NCBI RefSeq assembly: GCF_934561735.1
Contig: NZ_CAKTGT010000007.1
Location: 45,350 to 109,349, forward strand
Direction: 5' to 3'
Length of the DNA stretch: 64,000 nucleotides
From: an uncultured Eubacterium sp.
GTDB lineage: Bacteria; Bacillota; Clostridia; Oscillospirales; Acutalibacteraceae
Made by a program: the position numbers and the translations under genes. The notes below the pieces were generated by a model. It made no database searches and was not told the DNA's origin. It saw nothing but the letters and a program-made list of their open reading frames with translations. Below are positions 62,301 to 64,000 of this stretch, piece by piece. How positions within the stretch are numbered: position 1 is the stretch's first letter; every line of letters starts with the position of its first letter.

Positions 62301-62334
62301 CCCTATGATGAAATTTCATCATAGGGCTTTCTTT
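62301..62334. terminator. Bidirectional terminator between the LRR-lipase gene and metA
   Basis: A perfect palindrome CCCTATGATG AAATTT CATCATAGGG (62301-62326) is followed by CTTTCTTT. It lies between the convergent plus-strand surface protein gene and metA. Confidence 0.85.
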
Positions 62335-63247
62335 ATAAAGTATTCAAATCATAAGGTGTCTTTTGGTAAACAAAGTAGTTCAACCAATTATTAAACAATA
62401 TATTCGCCGTGCTCTTCCATTCCATCTGAGGAGTAGCATTTACATCGTCGTTTGGAAAATAATTGTAAGGAATATCAATATCAAGACCTTTTTCCTTGTC
62501 ACGGAAGTATTCTCTTGCGAGAGTATCTCTGTCGTATTCGCTGTGACCGGTAACAAAAAACTTCCTGCATTCCATATCCGCAACAATGTGAATTCCTGCA
62601 AGTTCGCTGTAGGATAAAATTTGCAAATCCTTAACCTGTGCAATGTCTTGCGTTTTAATTTCCGTGTGGCGGGAATGAGGTGCATAGTAAATATCATCAA
62701 GACCTCTCATCAAAGGATGAGTTTCATCAAGGCACTTGTGTGGGAAAATGCCAAAAATCTTTTTCTTGGTCGGATATTTCTTTATACCGTAATGATAGTA
62801 AAGCCCGGCTTGGGCACCCCAGCAAATATGAAATGTGGAATAAACATTTGTTTTACTCCATTCCATAATCTTGCAAAGTTCGTCCCAATAGTCAACTTCT
62901 TCAAATTCCATTTGCTCGACAGGAGCACCTGTAATAATCATTCCGTCATATTTTCTGTTTTTAACTTCGTCATATGTTTCGTAAAACTTGTCCATATGAC
63001 TTTTAGAAACATTTTTTGCTTCGTGGGTTGCAACTTGTAAAAATTCCACATCAACCTGAAGCGGAGAGTTACTCAAAAGCCGAAGCAGCTGAGTTTCGGT
63101 TTCCAATTTTGTAGGCATCAGGTTGAGTATCAATATTTTAAGTGGGCGAATATCTTGCGTGTCGGCACGCATATTGCTCATCACAAATATATTCTCTATT
63201 TCAAGTCGCTGCTTTGCAGGCAATTCATTATCAATTCTGATTGGCAT
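62333..63247 (-). CDS. metA: Homoserine O-acyltransferase MetA
   Basis: Activates homoserine for methionine synthesis by acetyl or succinyl transfer; in most Firmicutes tested, MetA uses acetyl-CoA. The 304-residue protein has the catalytic Cys in FHICWGAQAGLYYHYG, the His-Glu pair in GHSEYDRDTLAREYF, and PIRIDNELPAKQRLE at the N-terminus. A strong AAAGGAGG site precedes the ATG, and a promoter is visible upstream. There is no SAM riboswitch in its leader, unlike metK. Confidence 0.95.
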   Translation of the reverse strand: MPIRIDNELPAKQRLEIENIFVMSNMRADTQDIRPLKILILNLMPTKLETETQLLRLLSNSPLQVDVEFLQVATHEAKNVSKSHMDKFYETYDEVKNRKYDGMIITGAPVEQMEFEEVDYWDELCKIMEWSKTNVYSTFHICWGAQAGLYYHYGIKKYPTKKKIFGIFPHKCLDETHPLMRGLDDIYYAPHSRHTEIKTQDIAQVKDLQILSYSELAGIHIVADMECRKFFVTGHSEYDRDTLAREYFRDKEKGLDIDIPYNYFPNDDVNATPQMEWKSTANILFNNWLNYFVYQKTPYDLNTL

Positions 63248-63276
63248 AACTCAACCTCCTTTAAAAGTGTTTTAAT

Positions 63277-63305
63277 ATTATATCAAATATATTTTATTAT
63301 TTCAA
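63277..63305 (-). promoter_or_regulatory. Sigma-A promoter for metA
   Basis: On the minus strand, TTGAAA (63305-63300) and a perfect TATAAT (63282-63277) are separated by 17 nt. The start is about 22 nt before the metA ATG. Confidence 0.65.
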
Positions 63306-63444
63306 GTGTATTATATATTATATACATTATATATAGCATTTAATTATCTATGAGTAGATTTAAACAAAAAGTTTATAAATATAACAATCTTTGTGTCTAT
63401 TTTGTTGTAATCTGAAAAAATTCAAAGTTTTTTCAAAAAAAGTG

Positions 63445-63473
63445 TTGACATTTGGTGTATGAGGTGGTAATAT
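63445..63473 (+). promoter_or_regulatory. rRNA operon promoter
   Basis: TTGACA (63445-63450) and TAATAT (63468-63473) are 17 nt apart. The predicted start is near 63480, about 200 nt before 16S. The stretch 63306-63444 upstream is very AT-rich and could act as an UP element; nothing else was recognised there. Confidence 0.75.
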
Positions 63474-63479
63474 GTACAA

Positions 63480-63681
63480 GTCGTCAGCGAGAGAGCGAGA
63501 CGGCAAGGACCTTGAAAATTAAACAACGACGAAAAAGTAAGGAACCCGATTAAGATAATTGAGTAACTGAACTCCATGTTCTAAGGAACATAAAATAACA
63601 GTAATGAAACGACAGGTTCGAGAGAACTGAGAGGTTTCGAATGATTAAGATTAGTACATTCCATACGGAATGATTAATACA
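63480..63681 (+). other. Transcribed leader of the rRNA operon
   Basis: The leader contains ACCTTGAAAATTAAACA near 63510-63526, the boxA-adjacent motif usual before 16S in Firmicutes. Short hairpins follow, for example CATTCC/GGAATG around 63657-63672, within the likely precursor-processing region. The complementary 3' processing strand lies outside the window. Confidence 0.65.

Positions 63682-64000
<319 letters not shown>

Noticed and set aside
63306..63444. Possible replication origin or attachment site in the AT-rich stretch before the rRNA promoter
   Set aside because: No DnaA boxes, iterons or direct repeats of att type were seen; an UP element is a simpler reading.

Overview
The window is AT-rich chromosomal DNA from a low-GC, spore-forming Firmicute. 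It probably belongs to the Ruminococcus/Oscillospiraceae part of the Clostridia. The evidence is a complete eight-gene spoIIIA operon, spoIIID, clostridial-type AddAB, the nusB-xseAB-ispA-dxs-tlyA-nadK-argR-recN cluster, a gut-type BspA-like leucine-rich-repeat protein, and the 5' end of a clostridial 16S rRNA at the right edge. Genes are densely packed, often with ATGA or 8-13 nt overlaps. I see no prophage, insertion sequence, CRISPR array or tRNA.

Layout: (1) 1-12000 is mixed. It holds a DUF308 membrane protein with a small P-loop protein, an epimerase/zinc-ribbon fusion (minus), metK behind a SAM-I riboswitch (plus), then a minus-strand run: secreted beta-helix protein, proC, spoIIID, an anchored lipoprotein-like protein, a long-form PRPP synthetase and a YfhO-type membrane protein with a GtrA-like N-terminus. 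(2) 12000-28400 (plus) runs spoIIIAA-AH, Asp23/Gls24, nusB, a TsaD paralogue, xseA, xseB, ispA, dxs, tlyA, nadK, argR, recN, tyrS and a small membrane protein. (3) 28400-44400 (plus) runs ligA, a membrane protein, murD, two M42 peptidases, an acetyltransferase, a PLP enzyme, DUF2461, addB and addA. (4) 44400-56100 holds rpmE, yigZ, a minus-strand phosphoesterase, then dgt-dnaG-rpoD-DUF896-tmk, a DUF2156/GNAT/DJ-1/fthC run, mltG and a U32 tRNA-hydroxylation protein. (5) 56100-64000 holds a class B penicillin-binding protein, a WYL regulator, a 1177-residue LRR-lipase surface protein, metA (minus), and an rRNA operon promoter, leader and partial 16S.

Most of the content is ordinary housekeeping and sporulation. 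The unexplained signal is in RNA: at three loci (spoIIID, the class B PBP, the LRR-lipase gene) an inverted repeat places the Shine-Dalgarno sequence, and at spoIIID also the start codon, inside a strong hairpin. Transcripts reading through from upstream should therefore be poorly translated or terminated. At spoIIID a sigma-E-like promoter would start transcription inside the hairpin loop and remove the 5' arm. A further hairpin terminator lies directly in front of nusB, inside what looks like an operon. All start-site corrections, hairpins and promoters were read by eye; no folding energies or database searches were run.
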